A DNA stretch of 64,000 nt, from positions 1 to 64,000 of the forward strand of contig NZ_JAOTBD010000009.1 in NCBI RefSeq assembly GCF_026162625.1. The letters are read 5' to 3'. The position numbers and the translations under genes are program-made. Shown piece after piece: positions 18,435-30,797 of the stretch. A model generated the notes under the pieces. It was given only the letters and a program-made list of their open reading frames with translations, had not been told where the DNA came from and did not search any database. Each line of letters opens with the position of its first letter. Positions within the stretch are counted from its first letter, which is position 1. Source of the stretch: Paracoccus beibuensis. Its GTDB lineage: Bacteria; Pseudomonadota; Alphaproteobacteria; Rhodobacterales; Rhodobacteraceae.

Positions 18435-18985
18435 CAGGCTCCTCCGAAAGGCCAGGGTCCGATCCAGCCGTGGATCAGGCCGACGACGATCATGACGATG
18501 ACGGCGCCGACGGCGGCCATTGCCTCCTTCCGGGCGGGAAAGGGTCCAGCAGGCCGCACCCAGGCCGAGGAGCGGTTGATCGCGATCATCTCGACAAGAA
18601 CCCAGGCCAGCAGGCCGCCGAACAGCACGAAGGACGGCACGTCGCCGTTTACCAGCAGGTGCGCCACCGCCCAGAGCGAAAAGCCCCACAGCATGGGGTG
18701 CCGGGTGTATCGCGTGACCTTCGTCTTCATCCCGGCTGCAGCGAAAAGATAGAAGGCCACCAGCACCAGCAGGTTGTTGATGCCGACCAGCGCCGGGTTC
18801 CGCCCCCAGAAAAATGCGCCCTCCGCGCCCTGATAGCCGATGACCATCAGGATCACCGCCAACACCAGCAGGCCGGTCATCATCGCGCGGCTGCGGTCGC
18901 CCATGGCGGCGCGCTGCGCCGGCGCCAGCCGTTTGTAGAGATGCGCGGCCCACCACAGAGCGACACCAAGGATCAGGATCAGCAT
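18434..18985 (-). CDS. NnrU-family membrane protein
   Basis: The 183-residue protein has about five transmembrane helices and the NnrU-family motif RHPMLWGFSLWAVAHLLVNG. NnrU was named from denitrification clusters and its biochemical role is unclear; the motif resembles isoprenylcysteine methyltransferase-like membrane enzymes. Here it sits in an acetyl-CoA assimilation operon between mcl2 and DUF1737, and no nitrogen-oxide genes are near. The start is supported by AAGGA a few bases upstream of the ATG at 18985. Confidence 0.8.
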   Translation of the reverse strand: MLILILGVALWWAAHLYKRLAPAQRAAMGDRSRAMMTGLLVLAVILMVIGYQGAEGAFFWGRNPALVGINNLLVLVAFYLFAAAGMKTKVTRYTRHPMLWGFSLWAVAHLLVNGDVPSFVLFGGLLAWVLVEMIAINRSSAWVRPAGPFPARKEAMAAVGAVIVMIVVGLIHGWIGPWPFGGA

Positions 18986-19029
18986 CTGGCTTTCCTTTGT
19001 TGCTGGACGATTTGCGGCGCAGACTGCCC

Positions 19030-19872
19030 TTATTGCGTCAGGGCCGCAATCGCCTGCGCGCGGTCCAACGTCAGCCGGGCGGTCGCCGCATGCAGGTTTT
19101 CGACGATCCTGCCGTCCACCACGGCGACGCCGCGACCCTCGGCCTTGGCCCGGTCGAAGGCGTCCAGCTGCCTGCGGGCCAAATCGACCTCGGCATCGGT
19201 GGGCGCGAAGACGGCGTTCGCGGCCTCCAGCTGCGCCGGGTGGATCAGCGTCTTGCCGTCGAAGCCCATGTCGCGGCCCTGCTCGCATTCCGCGCGCAAC
19301 CCGTCCTCGTCCCTGAAGGCGTTGAAGACGCCGTCCACGATCACCCTGCGATGCGCCCGCGCCGCCAGGATGCACAAGCCAAGCCCTGCCATCATCGGCA
19401 ACCGGTCGGACCGGGTCCGGCTTCCCAACTCCTTCGCCAGGTCGTTCGTGCCCATCACCATCCCTCGCAGGCGTGGATGGGCCGCGATCGCCGCCGCGTT
19501 CAGCATCCCCAGGGGCGTCTCCATCATCGCCCAGAGAGGCGTGTCGGGCAGGATCTCGGCCACCCGGTCCAGGTCCTGCGGCCCGTCTACCTTCGGCACA
19601 AGCACCGCGTCGGCGGCCAGCCCGGCGCAGGCCTTTGCGTCGTCGCGGCCCCATTCCGTGGCAAACGCGTTGATCCTGACGATTCGGGCGCGGGCGCCAT
19701 AGTCTTGCGCCAGCGCCCCGGCCAGCGACTGCCGGGCATGTGCCTTGGCATCGGGCGCAACCGCATCCTCCAGGTCAAAGATGATCGCGTCCGCGGGCAG
19801 GTCCCGCGCCTTTTCCATCGCGCGGACATTGGCGGCGGGAATATAGAGAACGGATCGATAGGGGCGGGCCAT
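19030..19872 (-). CDS. mcl2: HpcH/HpaI-family malyl-CoA thioesterase
   Basis: The 280-residue TIM-barrel protein belongs to the citrate lyase beta / malyl-CoA lyase family (RSVLYIPAANVRAM, IIFDLEDAVAPDAK, MMETPLGMLNA, GFDGKTLIHPAQ). It is about 40 residues shorter than malyl-CoA lyase Mcl1 and matches the (3S)-malyl-CoA thioesterase Mcl2, which releases malate from malyl-CoA at the end of the ethylmalonyl-CoA pathway. In Rhodobacter sphaeroides mcl2 and mch are also close together. The exact reaction (lyase or thioesterase) cannot be settled by reading. It leads the operon mcl2-nnrU-DUF1737-mch. Confidence 0.8.
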   Translation of the reverse strand: MARPYRSVLYIPAANVRAMEKARDLPADAIIFDLEDAVAPDAKAHARQSLAGALAQDYGARARIVRINAFATEWGRDDAKACAGLAADAVLVPKVDGPQDLDRVAEILPDTPLWAMMETPLGMLNAAAIAAHPRLRGMVMGTNDLAKELGSRTRSDRLPMMAGLGLCILAARAHRRVIVDGVFNAFRDEDGLRAECEQGRDMGFDGKTLIHPAQLEAANAVFAPTDAEVDLARRQLDAFDRAKAEGRGVAVVDGRIVENLHAATARLTLDRAQAIAALTQ

Positions 19873-19952
19873 AACACCTCCGGGTAACAATATTGCGCGA
19901 ACCTGCCGCGGCGCGGCAGAAATGGCAAGGGCTTTGTTGCCGCACTGCGGCA

Positions 19953-20702
19953 TCACCCGGCCAGCGCCTGCCACACCAGACGCAGCGACACCAGAAGCAG
20001 CCCCCAGGTGATAACGGTATAGAACACCTGGGGCCGGATCACCCGGACCAGCCGCAGGCCCACCCAGACCGAGAGCAGCGACACCGGCATCAGCACCGCC
20101 GCGGTGATCAGGTTGGCGGCAGACAGCTGGCCCAGCAACGCATAGGGCACCAGCTTGACCCAATTGCCGATGGCAAAGAACCAGGTCGTCGTTCCCGCGA
20201 AGATCAGCGGCGACAGGCGCAGGGGTTGCGCATAGACCTGCCACAGCGGCGCCCCCGAATGGCTGACGAAGCTGGTATAGCCCGCAAGCCCGCCCCAGAA
20301 GCTGCCGGCGCCTGCGGACGGCGCCCGTGGCGTGGCGTCCAGCCGGGGCCGGATCAGCGCGTTCAGGGCAAAGCCCAACCCGATGACGCCCACGATCCCC
20401 GTCACGCCCCGGACCGGCACGATGCTGGCGGTCGCCCACCCGACGCAGATCCCGACCAGCGCCCCCGGCAGCGTCGTCGCCAGCACCTTTCGGTCGAAGT
20501 CGCGCCGGAACGCGATCAGCCCCCCGACGTCCGAGATGACATAGACCGGCAGCAGCAGACCGGCCGCCTGCACCGGCGACATGACCAGCGACATCAGCGG
20601 AACCGAGATGATGCCAACCATCGACAACCCACCCTTGGCCAATCCGACCGCGACGGCAGCGATGACGGCAAGTGCCCAGCCCGCGGGCGAGAGATCCAGC
20701 AT
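19953..20702 (-). CDS. TSUP-family permease (TauE/SafE)
   Basis: The 249-residue protein has about eight transmembrane helices and the two repeated TSUP signatures (VGLAKGGLSMVGIISVPLMS near the N-terminus and LAGYTSFVSHSGAPLWQVYA in the second half). Members export or import sulfite, sulfoacetate or other organic anions; the substrate here is unknown. It lies 80 bases upstream of mcl2, same strand, and is divergent from mdh. The start was placed at the ATG at 20702 because the family begins with the first hydrophobic helix. Confidence 0.85.
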   Translation of the reverse strand: MLDLSPAGWALAVIAAVAVGLAKGGLSMVGIISVPLMSLVMSPVQAAGLLLPVYVISDVGGLIAFRRDFDRKVLATTLPGALVGICVGWATASIVPVRGVTGIVGVIGLGFALNALIRPRLDATPRAPSAGAGSFWGGLAGYTSFVSHSGAPLWQVYAQPLRLSPLIFAGTTTWFFAIGNWVKLVPYALLGQLSAANLITAAVLMPVSLLSVWVGLRLVRVIRPQVFYTVITWGLLLVSLRLVWQALAG

Positions 20703-20755
20703 GCGGTCCTCCGTTGCATGGCATGCAGAGCAGTGCCCTGCCGCCCGGTTGTTGA

Positions 20756-21823
<1,068 letters not shown>

Positions 21824-21845
21824 TGGGGGCTTGAGACGGATCCGG

Positions 21846-21872
21846 CGGCGCGCCATCATCGGCGCGCCGTTT
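21846..21872 (+). terminator. Hairpin after mdh
   Basis: A 9-bp GC stem CGGCGCGCC/GGCGCGCCG (21846-21854 and 21861-21869) with a 6-base loop is followed by TTT. It is probably a weak terminator or mRNA 3' end for mdh and lies immediately before the next start codon. Confidence 0.5.
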
Positions 21873-21874
21873 CC

Positions 21875-23059
21875 ATGTCGCGAGGGTCCATGCGCCATCT
21901 GCTGTTTGCCCTGACGCTGTTGGCCACACCGGCGGCGGCTGAAGATCCCGGCGACCTGATGGCACGGGAAGGCCTTGCAGGCGCCTCGGCCGCCCTGGAG
22001 CAGACGCAACAGACGGCGGATCGCGACATGGCGCTTGCGGCGGTGCGGTTCCTGTCGGGGATCGAGGCCGCCTATCAGGCGCGCTGGCTGATCGGCGCCA
22101 CGGACCCGCTGTTGCCGCTGCCGGTACTGGGTGCCAGCCTGCCGCCGAACCCCCAACCGCAGCCGATGTCGGCCTCGTTCCTGAACAAGATGATGGAGGA
22201 TCTGGCGGCATCCATGCAGGCCACCCGCGACGCCCTTCCGGATGGCGACGCGTCTCTGGTCCTCGACCTGCGCACGCTATGGCTGGACGTGGACGGCAAC
22301 CGCCAGCGCGGCCCGGCCGAGGATCTGGCGCAGCTCGGCGGCCTGCCGCTGCCCGAGGGACCGGCGGTCGTCCGCTTCGACAGCGCCGACCTGCACTGGC
22401 TGCGCGGCTATACGCATCTTGTCGAAGGGCTGGCGACGCTGACGCTGGCCTTCGATCCTCAGCCGGCACTGGCGCAGCGGATCGAACTGGAAAAGGCGCT
22501 GGCGCTGCAGTTTGCGGAACCGCCCGGCCAGATGGCCCGCGCGCCGAACATGGATGCCGAAGCCCGCGCATTTGGTCCGCTTGTCGACAGGGTGGCCGTT
22601 CTTGTCCAGACCCTCCGCCAGCAGCCCGACCCGCAGCTGACGCAGGCGGCGGGCCAGCATCTGCGGCAGATGGTGACGGCCAATCGCGACTTCTGGGCCG
22701 TCGTGGCGACCGAAACCGACAACGACCGCGAGTGGATCCCCAACGACGCGCAAGAGGCCGCGCTTGGGTTCGACCTGCCGCCCGGCACGGCAGACATGTG
22801 GCTGGCCATTCTCGACGAAGTCGACCAGGCGCTGGCGGGCCGGATGCTGATCCCCTTCTGGCGCTTTGCCCCCGGCCACGGCGTCGACCTGTCATTGTGG
22901 CTGGAAGATCCGCGGCCGGTCGAGCTGGCGGACTGGGTGCAGGGCACCGCCGCCCTGCCCTATGCCCGTCCGGGGCTGACGGTCGGGCGAGACAACTGGG
23001 ACCGGTTTCTGTCCAGCTTTGGGGCGCGCGCAGGCCTCTATATGCTGCTTCTGAACTGA
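21875..23059 (+). CDS. Conserved periplasmic protein of unknown function
   Basis: The 394-residue protein has a cleavable signal peptide (LLFALTLLATPAAAED) and a soluble, mostly helical remainder with no domain I recognise. A block rich in W, R and H (ADLHWLRGYTHLVEGLATLT) and a C-terminal FWRFAPGHGVDLSLWLEDPR look like conserved motifs. It sits between mdh and sucC. An alternative start is the ATG at 21890, which would trim five residues. There are no transmembrane segments after the signal. Confidence 0.65.
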   Translation: MSRGSMRHLLFALTLLATPAAAEDPGDLMAREGLAGASAALEQTQQTADRDMALAAVRFLSGIEAAYQARWLIGATDPLLPLPVLGASLPPNPQPQPMSASFLNKMMEDLAASMQATRDALPDGDASLVLDLRTLWLDVDGNRQRGPAEDLAQLGGLPLPEGPAVVRFDSADLHWLRGYTHLVEGLATLTLAFDPQPALAQRIELEKALALQFAEPPGQMARAPNMDAEARAFGPLVDRVAVLVQTLRQQPDPQLTQAAGQHLRQMVTANRDFWAVVATETDNDREWIPNDAQEAALGFDLPPGTADMWLAILDEVDQALAGRMLIPFWRFAPGHGVDLSLWLEDPRPVELADWVQGTAALPYARPGLTVGRDNWDRFLSSFGARAGLYMLLLN

Positions 23060-23103
23060 GGCAACGCTCGAATCAATTGCCTGCGCTACCGGCGCGATCC
23101 TTC

Positions 23104-23132
23104 GTGATCACGGCGTTTCAGCCTGTGATCAC
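23104..23132. promoter_or_regulatory. Paired GTGATCAC palindromes upstream of sucC
   Basis: GTGATCAC occurs at 23104-23111 and 23125-23132, again 21 bp start to start, in the 183-base gap before sucC, 111-139 bases before its start codon. The first copy shares CCTTYGTGATCACGGCGT with the sdhC site, but relative to transcription the order of the two copies is reversed. Confidence 0.65.
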
Positions 23133-23242
23133 AATCGGCGGCATCCTGCCTGTTTTCGGCATTTTACAGGGATTTCGTTTCAGTGGCCTCCGCTGTCGTG
23201 CCACAAGGTCCCAAATCTGTCGAACCGAACGAGGGGGTCGAG

Positions 23243-24436
23243 ATGAACATCCATGAATACCAGGCCAAGGCGCTGCTGCGTCAGTACGGCGCGCCCGTCA
23301 GCGAGGGCCGCATCGTGATGAAGGCCGACGAGGCCAAAACCTGCGCCAGCGAGATGGACGGCCCGCTGTGGGTCGTGAAGGCCCAGATCCACGCCGGCGG
23401 CCGCGGCAAGGGCAGCTTCAAGGAGGCCGAAGCCGGCGAGAAGGGCGGCGTCCGCCTGGCCAAGTCGGTCGAGGAAGCCGAGGAACTGACCCGCCAGATG
23501 CTGGGCCGCACCCTGGTCACGCACCAGACCGGACCCGCCGGCAAGCAGGTCAACCGCATCTATATCGAGGACGGCAGCGACATCGCGCGCGAACTGTATC
23601 TGGCGCTGCTGGTCGATCGGCAAACCTCGCGCGTCAGCTTCGTCGCCTCGACCGAGGGCGGCATGGACATCGAGGAAGTGGCCGAGCACACGCCCGAGAA
23701 GATCGTCAGCTTCTCGGTCGATCCGGCCTCGGGCCTTTCGGACTTCCACGGCCGCCGCGTGGCCTTTGCCCTGGGGCTGGAAGGTAGCCAGGTCAAGCAG
23801 TGCGTCGCCCTGGTGAAGAACCTGTATCGCATGTTCATCGAGAAGGACATGGAGATGCTGGAGATCAACCCGCTGATCGTGACGCCGGAAGGCCAGATCA
23901 AGTGCCTGGACGCAAAGATGGGCTTCGACAACAACGCGCTGTACCGTCAGGCCGACATCATGGCGCTTCGTGACGAGACCGAGGAAGACAGCAAGGAGTT
24001 GGCCGCCTCGAAGTTCGACCTGAACTACATCGCGCTGGACGGCGAGATCGGCTGCATGGTCAACGGCGCGGGGCTTGCCATGGCGACCATGGACATCATC
24101 AAGCTGTTCGGCGCCGAGCCCGCCAACTTCCTGGACGTCGGCGGTGGCGCGACGAAGGAGAAAGTGACCGAGGCGTTCAAGATCATCACCTCGGACCAGA
24201 ACGTCAAAGGCATCCTGGTCAACATCTTCGGCGGCATCATGCGCTGCGACATCATCGCGGAAGGCATCATCGCCGCCGTGAAGGAGGTCGGCCTGCAGGT
24301 TCCGCTGGTCGTGCGCCTGGAAGGCACGAACGTGGAACTGGGCAAGGAGATCATCGCCAAGTCCGGCCTGAACGTGATCGCCGCCGACGACCTGTCGGAC
24401 GCCGCGCAGAAGATCGTCAAGGCCGTCAAGGGCTGA
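23243..24436 (+). CDS. sucC: Succinyl-CoA synthetase beta subunit (ADP-forming)
   Basis: SucC (397 residues) with SucD converts succinyl-CoA to succinate with ATP/GTP formation. ATP-grasp features are seen: N-terminal [34 protein letters not shown], and the C-terminal CoA-ligase domain with [16 protein letters not shown]. The ATG at 23243 lies behind GAGGGGG, and the longer upstream in-frame start is not family-like. Transcription probably starts in the preceding gap holding the paired palindromes. Confidence 0.97.
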   Translation: MNIHEYQAKALLRQYGAPVSEGRIVMKADEAKTCASEMDGPLWVVKAQIHAGGRGKGSFKEAEAGEKGGVRLAKSVEEAEELTRQMLGRTLVTHQTGPAGKQVNRIYIEDGSDIARELYLALLVDRQTSRVSFVASTEGGMDIEEVAEHTPEKIVSFSVDPASGLSDFHGRRVAFALGLEGSQVKQCVALVKNLYRMFIEKDMEMLEINPLIVTPEGQIKCLDAKMGFDNNALYRQADIMALRDETEEDSKELAASKFDLNYIALDGEIGCMVNGAGLAMATMDIIKLFGAEPANFLDVGGGATKEKVTEAFKIITSDQNVKGILVNIFGGIMRCDIIAEGIIAAVKEVGLQVPLVVRLEGTNVELGKEIIAKSGLNVIAADDLSDAAQKIVKAVKG

Positions 24437-24443
24437 TCCATCC

Positions 24444-24464
24444 GGGCGCGCGTCTGGCGCGCCC
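24444..24464 (+). terminator. Hairpin between sucC and sucD
   Basis: The stem GGGCGCG/CGCGCCC (24444-24450, 24458-24464) has a 7-base loop and no T-run. It may protect or attenuate the transcript within the operon instead of ending it. Confidence 0.35.
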
Positions 24465-24514
24465 TCCTCTGGAACATCGCGGCGCAAGGGCACCGCTTAC
24501 GCAAGGAGGCCATG

Positions 24515-25399
<885 letters not shown>

Positions 25400-25463
25400 T
25401 GATTTGACACCCCGCCTCCGGGACACCAAGTATCGGGGGCGGATCGACAAGAAGGGAAGGACC

Positions 25464-25844
25464 GTGCAATTGCAGGACCATCGCGCCAGGACGGCCGGAT
25501 CGACACCTCTCGTCGGACGCCTGGTCTCGTTCTGCGCGCTGCTGGGAATGGCCGCCTGCGGCGATCGCATGACCACGGACATTCTTCCCGGCGGCGTTCC
25601 GGCACGGACCAACCTGCACGAGGCGAGCAGCCTTCCGCCGGATGCGGTCAGGACCGTCTCCCGCAGGGACTTCGGCTGGCGGGTGATCTACCACCCTTCA
25701 GCCGCCCCGCCCCATGCCGAAAGCCGGGCGGCGGTCGCCCTCTGCGGCCTCGAGCGACGCGCGCCGCTGCGTATTCAGCAACAGCCGCGACTTGACCCCA
25801 CCACCGATCCCGGCGCCCGCATCTTCGACATCTACTGCGCCTAA
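25464..25844 (+). CDS. Lipoprotein-like small protein between sucD and sucA
   Basis: Starting at GTG 25464 (GGGAAGGA just upstream) the product has 126 residues with a hydrophobic stretch ending in a lipobox-like GMAACGDR. The mature part is about 90 residues with two cysteines and ends DPGARIFDIYCA. No family is recognised. An in-frame TTG at 25404 would add 20 basic residues and is less likely. It lies in the suc operon, 32 bases before sucA. Confidence 0.6.
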   Translation: MQLQDHRARTAGSTPLVGRLVSFCALLGMAACGDRMTTDILPGGVPARTNLHEASSLPPDAVRTVSRRDFGWRVIYHPSAAPPHAESRAAVALCGLERRAPLRIQQQPRLDPTTDPGARIFDIYCA

Positions 25845-25876
25845 CATTTCCATTTTGCCCTGAACGGGGACCAGCC

Positions 25877-28843
25877 ATGACCGACCAGCCAAAGAACTCA
25901 GAATTCCACGATTCCTCGTTCCTGCAGGGCCACAACGCAGCCTATGTGGAACAGCTCTATGGCCAGTGGGCCAAGGACCCGGCTGCGGTCGATCAGGCAT
26001 GGGGCGCGTTCTTCCGCGACCTGGGCGACGACAACGGCGACGCCGTCCGCGAGGCCGAGGGCGCCAGCTGGAAGCGCGCAGACTGGCCGCCGGTCCCGCA
26101 GGACGAAACGACCGCCGCGCTGACCGGCGAATGGCCGGCCTCGTCCAGGGGCGCGGCCGATGCGGCCATCAAGAAGATCGCCGCAAAGGCCGAGGAAAAG
26201 GGCGTCACGCTGTCGACCGACCAGATGCGCCAGGCGGTTCTGGACAGCATCCGCGCGCTGATGCTGATCCGCGCCTTCCGCATCCGCGGCCATCTGCATG
26301 CGAACCTGGACCCCCTGGGCCTGCGCGACGTTCCAGACCACGGTGAACTGAAGCCCGAGACTTATGGCTTCGGTCCGGGCGACATGGACCGCCCGATCTT
26401 CATCGACAACGTGCTGGGCCTGGAGATCGCGTCGATCCGCCAGATCTGCGACCTGATGACCCGCACGTATTGCGGCACGTTTGCACTGCAGTACATGCAC
26501 ATCTCGAACCCCGAGGAAGCCGCCTGGCTGAAGGAGCGGATCGAGGGCTATGGCAAGGAGATCGCGTTTACCCGCGAAGGCCGCCGCGCCATCCTGAACA
26601 AGCTGGTCGAGGCCGAGGGCTTCGAGAAGTTCCTGCACGTCAAGTACATGGGCACCAAGCGCTTCGGCCTTGACGGCGGCGAGGCGCTGATCCCCGCGAT
26701 GGAACAGATCATCAAGCGCGGCGGCGCGCTAGGCGTCAAGGAGATCGTGTTCGGCATGCCCCACCGGGGCCGCCTGTCGGTGCTGGCCAACGTGTTGTCG
26801 AAACCCTACCGCGCGATCTTCCACGAATTCCAGGGCGGCAGCTTCAAACCCGAGGACGTGGACGGCTCGGGCGACGTGAAATACCACTTGGGCGCCAGCT
26901 CGGACCGCGAGTTCGACGGCAACAAGGTGCACCTGTCGCTGACCGCGAACCCCAGCCACCTTGAGGCCGTGAACCCGGTCGTGCTGGGCAAGGCGCGCGC
27001 CAAGGGCGACCAGCTGGGCGACCTGACGGACCGCACCTCGGTCCTGCCGATCCTGCTGCATGGCGACGCGGCCTTTGCGGGTCAGGGCGTCGTGGCGGAA
27101 TGCCTGCAGCTGTCGGGCATCCGCGGCCATCGCACGGGCGGCTGCATCCATATCGTGGTGAACAACCAGATCGGCTTTACCACCGCGCCGCATTTCAGCC
27201 GCACCTCGCCCTACCCGACCGACATCGCGCTGATGGTCGAGGCGCCGATCTTCCACGTGAACGGCGACGACCCCGAGGCCGTGGTGCATGCCGCCCGCGT
27301 GGCCATCGAGTTCCGCCAGAAGTTCCGCAAGGACGTGGTTCTGGACATCATCTGCTATCGCCGCTTCGGTCACAACGAAGGCGACGAGCCGATGTTCACG
27401 AACCCGGCGATGTACACCAAGATCAAGTCGCAGAAGACCACGCTGCAGCTTTACACCGACCGGCTGGTCCGCGACGGCCTGATCCCCGAGGGCGAGATCG
27501 AGGACATGAAGGCTGCCTTCCAGGCGCACCTGAACGAAGAGTTCGAGATCGGCAAGAGCTACAAGCCGAACAAGGCTGACTGGCTGGACGGAAAGTGGTC
27601 GGGGCTGGAGCGCGAGGGCACCGACTATGTCGCCGGTGAAACCGGCATCTCGCCGGAGGTGATGACCCAAGTCGGCCGCGCGCTGACGACTGCGCCTGAC
27701 GGGCTGACCCTGCACAAGACCGTGGGCCGCCTTCTGGAAGCCAAGAAGCAGATGTTCGAGACCGGCGAGGGCTTTGACTGGGCCACGGCCGAGGCGCTGG
27801 CTTTCGGCTCGCTGGTGACCGAGGGGCACGGCGTGCGCCTGTCGGGGCAGGACAGCACCCGCGGCACGTTCAGCCAGCGGCATTCGGCCTTCATCGACCA
27901 GAAGTCCGAGGACCGGTACTATCCGCTGAACAACATTGCGGAAGGTCAGGCCCGCTACGAGGTCATCGACTCGATGCTGTCGGAATATGCGGTGCTGGGC
28001 TTCGAGTACGGCTATTCGCTGGCCGAGCCGAACAACCTGGTGATGTGGGAAGCCCAGTTCGGCGACTTCGCCAACGGCGCGCAGATCATGTTCGACCAGT
28101 TCATCTCGTCTGGCGAGAAGAAATGGCTGCGGATGTCCGGCCTCGTGATGCTGCTGCCCCACGGCTTCGAGGGCCAAGGCCCGGAACACAGCTCGGCCCG
28201 GCTCGAGCGGTTCCTGCAGGGCTGCGCCGAGGACAACTGGATCGTCGCGAACTGCACCACGCCTGCGAACTATTTCCACATCCTCCGCCGCCAGATCCAC
28301 CGTGGCTTCCGCAAACCGCTGGTCCTGATGACGCCGAAGTCGCTGCTGCGCCACCCATTGGCCGTCAGCCGCGCCGAGGAGTTCCAGACCGGATCGACCT
28401 TCCACCGGGTTCTGTGGGACGACGCACAGCGTGGCACCTCGTCCACTGAACTGGTGGCGGATGACAAGATCAAGCGCGTCGTGATCTGCTCGGGCAAGGT
28501 CTATTACGACCTGCTGAAGGCGCGTGATGAGGCGAAGATCAACGACGTCTACCTGCTGCGGCTTGAACAGTTCTATCCGTTCCCCGCGCAGGCGATGGTC
28601 AAGGAACTGGGTCGCTTCAAGCAGGCCGAGGTGGTCTGGTGCCAGGAAGAGCCCAAGAACCAGGGCGGCTGGACCTTTGTCGAGCCTTACATGGAGTGGG
28701 TGCTGGAGCGGCTTGGCGCCAAGCATCCGCGCGCCCGCTATGCCGGGCGCAACGCTGCGGCGTCGGTCGCGACCGGCTTGGCGTCACGGCACAAGGCCGA
28801 ACAAGAGGCGCTGGTCGCCGAAGCACTGAACCTTGAAGGATGA
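25877..28843 (+). CDS. sucA: 2-Oxoglutarate dehydrogenase E1 component
   Basis: The 988-residue thiamine-diphosphate enzyme decarboxylates 2-oxoglutarate and passes the succinyl group to E2. N-terminal E2-binding region ([19 protein letters not shown]), [16 protein letters not shown] with H296, [31 protein letters not shown] for ThDP/Mg binding and the C-terminal [11 protein letters not shown] are all present. Length is normal. It is followed by sucB after 4 bases. Confidence 0.97.
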   Translation: MTDQPKNSEFHDSSFLQGHNAAYVEQLYGQWAKDPAAVDQAWGAFFRDLGDDNGDAVREAEGASWKRADWPPVPQDETTAALTGEWPASSRGAADAAIKKIAAKAEEKGVTLSTDQMRQAVLDSIRALMLIRAFRIRGHLHANLDPLGLRDVPDHGELKPETYGFGPGDMDRPIFIDNVLGLEIASIRQICDLMTRTYCGTFALQYMHISNPEEAAWLKERIEGYGKEIAFTREGRRAILNKLVEAEGFEKFLHVKYMGTKRFGLDGGEALIPAMEQIIKRGGALGVKEIVFGMPHRGRLSVLANVLSKPYRAIFHEFQGGSFKPEDVDGSGDVKYHLGASSDREFDGNKVHLSLTANPSHLEAVNPVVLGKARAKGDQLGDLTDRTSVLPILLHGDAAFAGQGVVAECLQLSGIRGHRTGGCIHIVVNNQIGFTTAPHFSRTSPYPTDIALMVEAPIFHVNGDDPEAVVHAARVAIEFRQKFRKDVVLDIICYRRFGHNEGDEPMFTNPAMYTKIKSQKTTLQLYTDRLVRDGLIPEGEIEDMKAAFQAHLNEEFEIGKSYKPNKADWLDGKWSGLEREGTDYVAGETGISPEVMTQVGRALTTAPDGLTLHKTVGRLLEAKKQMFETGEGFDWATAEALAFGSLVTEGHGVRLSGQDSTRGTFSQRHSAFIDQKSEDRYYPLNNIAEGQARYEVIDSMLSEYAVLGFEYGYSLAEPNNLVMWEAQFGDFANGAQIMFDQFISSGEKKWLRMSGLVMLLPHGFEGQGPEHSSARLERFLQGCAEDNWIVANCTTPANYFHILRRQIHRGFRKPLVLMTPKSLLRHPLAVSRAEEFQTGSTFHRVLWDDAQRGTSSTELVADDKIKRVVICSGKVYYDLLKARDEAKINDVYLLRLEQFYPFPAQAMVKELGRFKQAEVVWCQEEPKNQGGWTFVEPYMEWVLERLGAKHPRARYAGRNAAASVATGLASRHKAEQEALVAEALNLEG

Positions 28844-28847
28844 TCAG

Positions 28848-30371
28848 ATGACCACCGAAGTCCGCGTGCCCACCTTGGGCGAATCCGTCACCGAGGCCAC
28901 GATCGCCACCTGGTTCAAGAAGCCCGGCGACCGGGTCGAGGTCGACGAGATGCTGTGCGAGCTGGAAACCGACAAGGTCACCGTCGAGGTCCCCAGCCCC
29001 GCCGCCGGCACCCTGGCCGAGATCGTCGCCGCCGAGGGCGAGACGGTCGGCCCCGACGCATTGCTGGCGCAAATCAGCGAAGGCGGGGCCGCGGCGGCCC
29101 AGCCCAAGGCAGACAAACCCAAGGCCGAAGCCCCGGCCCAAGACACTGAGGGACAACAGAAGATGAGCGGTAAATCCGTGGACGTGATGGTTCCGGCCCT
29201 GGGCGAAAGCGTGACCGAGGCCACCGTCGCCACCTGGTTCAAGAAACCGGGCGACCAGGTCGCCGTCGACGAGATGCTGTGCGAGTTGGAAACCGACAAG
29301 GTCTCGGTCGAGGTTCCCGCCCCCGTCGCAGGCGTCCTGGCCGAGATTCTGGTCGAGGAAGGCGCCACCGTCGATGCCAAGGCCCGTCTTGCGATCATCA
29401 CCGAGGGTGCGGCGGGTGCCACGCCCGCAACGCGCAAGGCCCAGGACACCGTTCTGGAGAACGCCGGCCCCGAGGAGCCCAAGCTGCGCGACGTCGAGGA
29501 CGCGCCCTCGGCCAAGAAAGCGATGGCGGAACAGGGCGTCAGCCGCGACCAGGTCCAGGGATCGGGCCGCGACGGGCGCATCATGAAGGAGGACGTGGCC
29601 CGTGCCGCCAGCGCGCCGAGGCCCGCCGCCCCCGCGCAGGCGCCGCGCGCGCCGTCTTCGGCCAGCGATGCCGGCCGCGAGGAGCGGGTCAAGATGACCC
29701 GCCTGCGCCAGACCATCGCGCGTCGCCTGAAGGACGCCCAGAACAGCGCCGCGATGCTGACGACCTATAACGAGGCCGACATGTCCGGCGTCATGCAGCT
29801 TCGCAGCGAATACAAGGACGCGTTCGAGAAGAAGCACAAGGTCAAGCTGGGCTTCATGTCCTTCTTCGTCAAAGCCTGCTGCCACGCGCTGAAGGAAGTC
29901 CCCGAGGTCAACGCCGAGATCGACGGCACCGACGTCGTCTACAAGAACTTCGTCCACATGGGCGTGGCCGTCGGCACGCCCTCGGGTCTGGTGGTCCCGG
30001 TCGTGCGCGACGCCGACCAGAAGTCCTTTGCGGCGATCGAAAAGGAGATCGGCGAACTGGGCGCCAAGGGCCGCGACGGCAAGCTGTCGATGGCCGAGAT
30101 GCAGGGCGGCACCTTCACCATCTCGAACGGCGGGGTCTATGGCTCGCTGATGTCGTCGCCAATCCTGAACCCTCCGCAGTCGGGCATCCTGGGCATGCAC
30201 AAGATCCAGGAGCGTCCGGTTGTCGTAGGCGGTCAGATCGTCATCCGTCCGATGATGTACCTGGCCCTGTCCTATGACCATCGGATCGTCGACGGCAAGG
30301 GCGCGGTCACCTTCCTGGTCCGCGTCAAGGAGGCGCTGGAGGATCCGCGACGCCTGCTGATGGATCTCTGA
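28848..30371 (+). CDS. sucB: 2-Oxoglutarate dehydrogenase E2, two lipoyl domains
   Basis: The 507-residue dihydrolipoamide succinyltransferase forms the core of the complex. It has two consecutive lipoyl domains (about 1-77 with lipoyl lysine K43, and 108-185 with K151; both read ETDKV), an Ala/Pro linker, a peripheral-subunit-binding domain (about 205-250, [10 protein letters not shown]) and the catalytic domain with H478 and D482 in DHRIVDGKG. Many bacterial SucB proteins have one lipoyl domain; about 500 residues with two is what I recall for Rhodobacterales. An internal ATG at 29163 preceded by GAGGGA could start a single-lipoyl form. The ATG at 28848 is used because it gives the first full domain. 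Confidence 0.96.
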   Translation: MTTEVRVPTLGESVTEATIATWFKKPGDRVEVDEMLCELETDKVTVEVPSPAAGTLAEIVAAEGETVGPDALLAQISEGGAAAAQPKADKPKAEAPAQDTEGQQKMSGKSVDVMVPALGESVTEATVATWFKKPGDQVAVDEMLCELETDKVSVEVPAPVAGVLAEILVEEGATVDAKARLAIITEGAAGATPATRKAQDTVLENAGPEEPKLRDVEDAPSAKKAMAEQGVSRDQVQGSGRDGRIMKEDVARAASAPRPAAPAQAPRAPSSASDAGREERVKMTRLRQTIARRLKDAQNSAAMLTTYNEADMSGVMQLRSEYKDAFEKKHKVKLGFMSFFVKACCHALKEVPEVNAEIDGTDVVYKNFVHMGVAVGTPSGLVVPVVRDADQKSFAAIEKEIGELGAKGRDGKLSMAEMQGGTFTISNGGVYGSLMSSPILNPPQSGILGMHKIQERPVVVGGQIVIRPMMYLALSYDHRIVDGKGAVTFLVRVKEALEDPRRLLMDL

Positions 30372-30542
30372 TCAAGAAGCGGGCGCTCGCCGGTGGCGCG
30401 CGCCCCGACCCGCGCGCCCGTCTGCCTCAGGCGGATCGGGCGCATCCGGAAAGCAGGATGGATATGATCGGCGCGCCTTGACGGGCACTTGCGAAACCGG
30501 CCCCCCAGGCGGCAAGTTGAGCGTATTTGGCAGGAGTGTTCC

Positions 30543-30797
30543 ATGCAGTTGATCGTCCGCTATACCGCCTCCGACCCAGCCCGCTTCCGCGCCGCCTTCG
30601 ATGCGGATGCCGAGGATCGGGGCCGCAACGGCCTGTCGCTTCTTCAGCTTTGGCGCGAAGGCGACGGCCATGCCTGGGCGCTTTTCCAGGTCAACGACGC
30701 AGAGGCTGCGCGAGACTATCTGCAGACGGGGGCCAAGATCTTCGAGTCCCAAGCCGGCGTGACCGCGTCGCAGGCGCATTTCGTGGAGACCGCATGA
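30543..30797 (+). CDS. Small conserved hypothetical protein
   Basis: The 84-residue protein (MQLIVRYTASDPARFRAAFD...) looks like a small ferredoxin-fold, dimeric alpha-beta barrel-type protein, but no family can be named with confidence. It lies between sucB and the MAPEG gene and its TGA overlaps the MAPEG start (ATGA). Confidence 0.6.
   Translation: MQLIVRYTASDPARFRAAFDADAEDRGRNGLSLLQLWREGDGHAWALFQVNDAEAARDYLQTGAKIFESQAGVTASQAHFVETA

Noticed and set aside
26729..28726. Long open minus frame opposite sucA
   Set aside because: Antisense shadow of a GC-rich gene; no motifs and the sucA frame is complete.
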